Origin: Blastocladiella emersonii ATCC 22665
Lineage: Eukaryota > Blastocladiomycota > Blastocladiomycetes > Blastocladiales > Blastocladiaceae
DNA length: 64,000 bases
Assembly (NCBI GenBank): GCA_025594325.1
Contig: JANHCV010000005.1
Coordinates: 895,501 to 959,500, forward strand
Direction: 5' to 3'
The notes beneath the pieces are model-generated. The model had not been told where the DNA came from. It saw only the letters and a list, made by a program, of their open reading frames with translations, and did not search any database. Below are positions 63,063-64,000 of the stretch, one piece after another. The translations under genes and the position numbers were made by a program. The first letter of the stretch is position 1. Each line of letters opens with the position of its first letter.

Positions 63063-64000
63063 TCAGTTCTTGGCCGCGGCCTCGGCCTTGCGGGCCTCCT
63101 GGTACGCCTTGATGAGCTCCTGCTGGGTGCTGCCGAGGACGGGCTCGTGGCGCAGGTACTCCATGGCGAACTCGCCCTTGCCCTGGGTGATGGACCGCAG
63201 GTCGCTCGAGTACCCGAACATGTTGTTGAGCGGGACGAGGGCCTGGATGACCACGTCGTCCTCCTGGACCTCCGAGTCGGTGATGGTCCCCTTACGCTTG
63301 TTGATGCCCGAGACCACGGACCCCTGGAACTCGGCGGGCGCCGTGACGCTGACGGACATGATGGGCTCGAGGACCACGGCGTTGGCGCGGGCCATGGCGT
63401 CGCGGAACGCGTACAGTGTGGCGGTGCGGAACGCGAGCTCGTTACTGTCGACCGAGTGGGCGAGCCCGTCCTGCAGCACCATGCGGGTGCCCGTGATCGG
63501 GTGCCCCGTGAGCGGACCCTTGAGCGTGGCCTCGTGGAACCCCTTCTCACACGCCGGGATGAAGTTGGACGGGATGCTGCCGCCGACCACCTCGTTCGAG
63601 AACACGTTCTGCTGCAGCTTGGACGCGAGCTCGGCCTCGGACAGGGGCTGCTCGCCGTCGGCGGCGGCTTCGGCGAGCTCGGCCTCGACCGACGCCGCCG
63701 TCGGCTCGATGAACCCGATGACGCGGCCGAACTGGCCCGACCCGCCCGACTGCTTCTTGTGTGTGTAGTTGAAGGTGGCCTTCTGCTGGATCGTCTCGCG
63801 GAAGGCGACGCGCGGCTTGCCCGTGGTGCAGTCGACGTTGTACTCGCGGCGCATGCGCTCGACGTAGATCTCGAGGTGCAGCTCGCCCATGCCGGAGATG
63901 ATGGTCTCCTTGGACTCGGCGTCGACGTGCACGCGGAACGTCGGGTCCTCCTTCTGGAACCGGTTCAGCGCCTTGGAGAAGTTGGCCGTGTCCTTGCCCT
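63063..64000 (-). CDS. MEF1: Mitochondrial elongation factor G, C-terminal part (MEF1/GFM1)
   Basis: Translocation GTPase of mitochondrial translation; the 5' part with the G domain lies beyond the window. The visible 311 residues begin [20 protein letters not shown] and cover domains [104 protein letters not shown], ending [14 protein letters not shown]. Loop motif [10 protein letters not shown] and the FRTA-YAFRDA block favour EF-G1 over the recycling factor EF-G2. No intron is seen in this part. Confidence 0.9.
   Translation of the reverse strand, partial: GKDTANFSKALNRFQKEDPTFRVHVDAESKETIISGMGELHLEIYVERMRREYNVDCTTGKPRVAFRETIQQKATFNYTHKKQSGGSGQFGRVIGFIEPTAASVEAELAEAAADGEQPLSEAELASKLQQNVFSNEVVGGSIPSNFIPACEKGFHEATLKGPLTGHPITGTRMVLQDGLAHSVDSNELAFRTATLYAFRDAMARANAVVLEPIMSVSVTAPAEFQGSVVSGINKRKGTITDSEVQEDDVVIQALVPLNNMFGYSSDLRSITQGKGEFAMEYLRHEPVLGSTQQELIKAYQEARKAEAAAKN

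Noticed and set aside
1-64000. CRISPR arrays, rRNA, tRNA genes, prophage
   Set aside because: No regularly spaced repeats, rRNA sequence or cloverleaf was recognised on reading; the eukaryotic context makes CRISPR and prophage implausible. A tRNAscan-SE run would be decisive for tRNAs.

Overview
The window reads as nuclear DNA of a GC-rich fungus with a motile, flagellated stage. The housekeeping genes are fungal and are cut by many introns, mostly 55-75 nt, ending in TAG after a CTRAC-like branch site. Two genes point to flagella: an LRRC23-type radial-spoke leucine-rich-repeat protein and an RFX transcription factor, lying head to head. A giant TmcB-like PAS/transmembrane protein also fits zoosporic fungi. 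A blastocladiomycete such as Allomyces or Catenaria is my best guess; this is inference, not proof.

Layout. 1-3479: 3' part of an ABCC-type ABC transporter. 3623-32800: a palindromic block. Its two 5,601-bp arms (3623-9223 and 27200-32800) are inverted copies that appear identical, and each holds two members (A and B/C) of a multigene family with an F-box-like N-terminus. Just inside the arms lie further relatives: D and the broken E on the left, F and G on the right. Gene order and orientation are mirrored (A> B> <D <E ... F> G> <B' <A'). The centre holds ordinary genes: a seven-helix membrane protein, a PAS-kinase-type protein kinase, UTP5/WDR43 and a cyclin L. 32968-44099: TmcB-like protein, the mitochondrial tRNA-modification GTPase MSS1, LRRC23 and RFX. 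44100-47130: decayed repeats of a second small gene family. 47138-64000: dense conserved genes: COX13, TIM10, SLA2, COG4, VTA1, an SDR, SPOUT1, cytochrome c peroxidase, RPB11, an unknown protein and the 3' part of mitochondrial EF-G.

Themes. Mitochondrial function (MSS1, COX13, TIM10, MEF1, perhaps CCP), endocytic and vesicle traffic (SLA2, COG4, VTA1) and gene expression (UTP5, cyclin L, RPB11, SPOUT1) share the conserved segments, often as divergent or convergent pairs with gaps under 300 bp. The accessory part is the palindromic array. Several members have E-box-like (TCAYRTGA) and/or MluI-box-like (ACGCGTC) motifs upstream. Decay is visible as in-frame TGA codons and a lost reading frame, yet both arms carry identical lesions, which suggests recent duplication or gene conversion. 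Exon coordinates were worked out by hand from reading frame and family homology; no alignment or database search was run.
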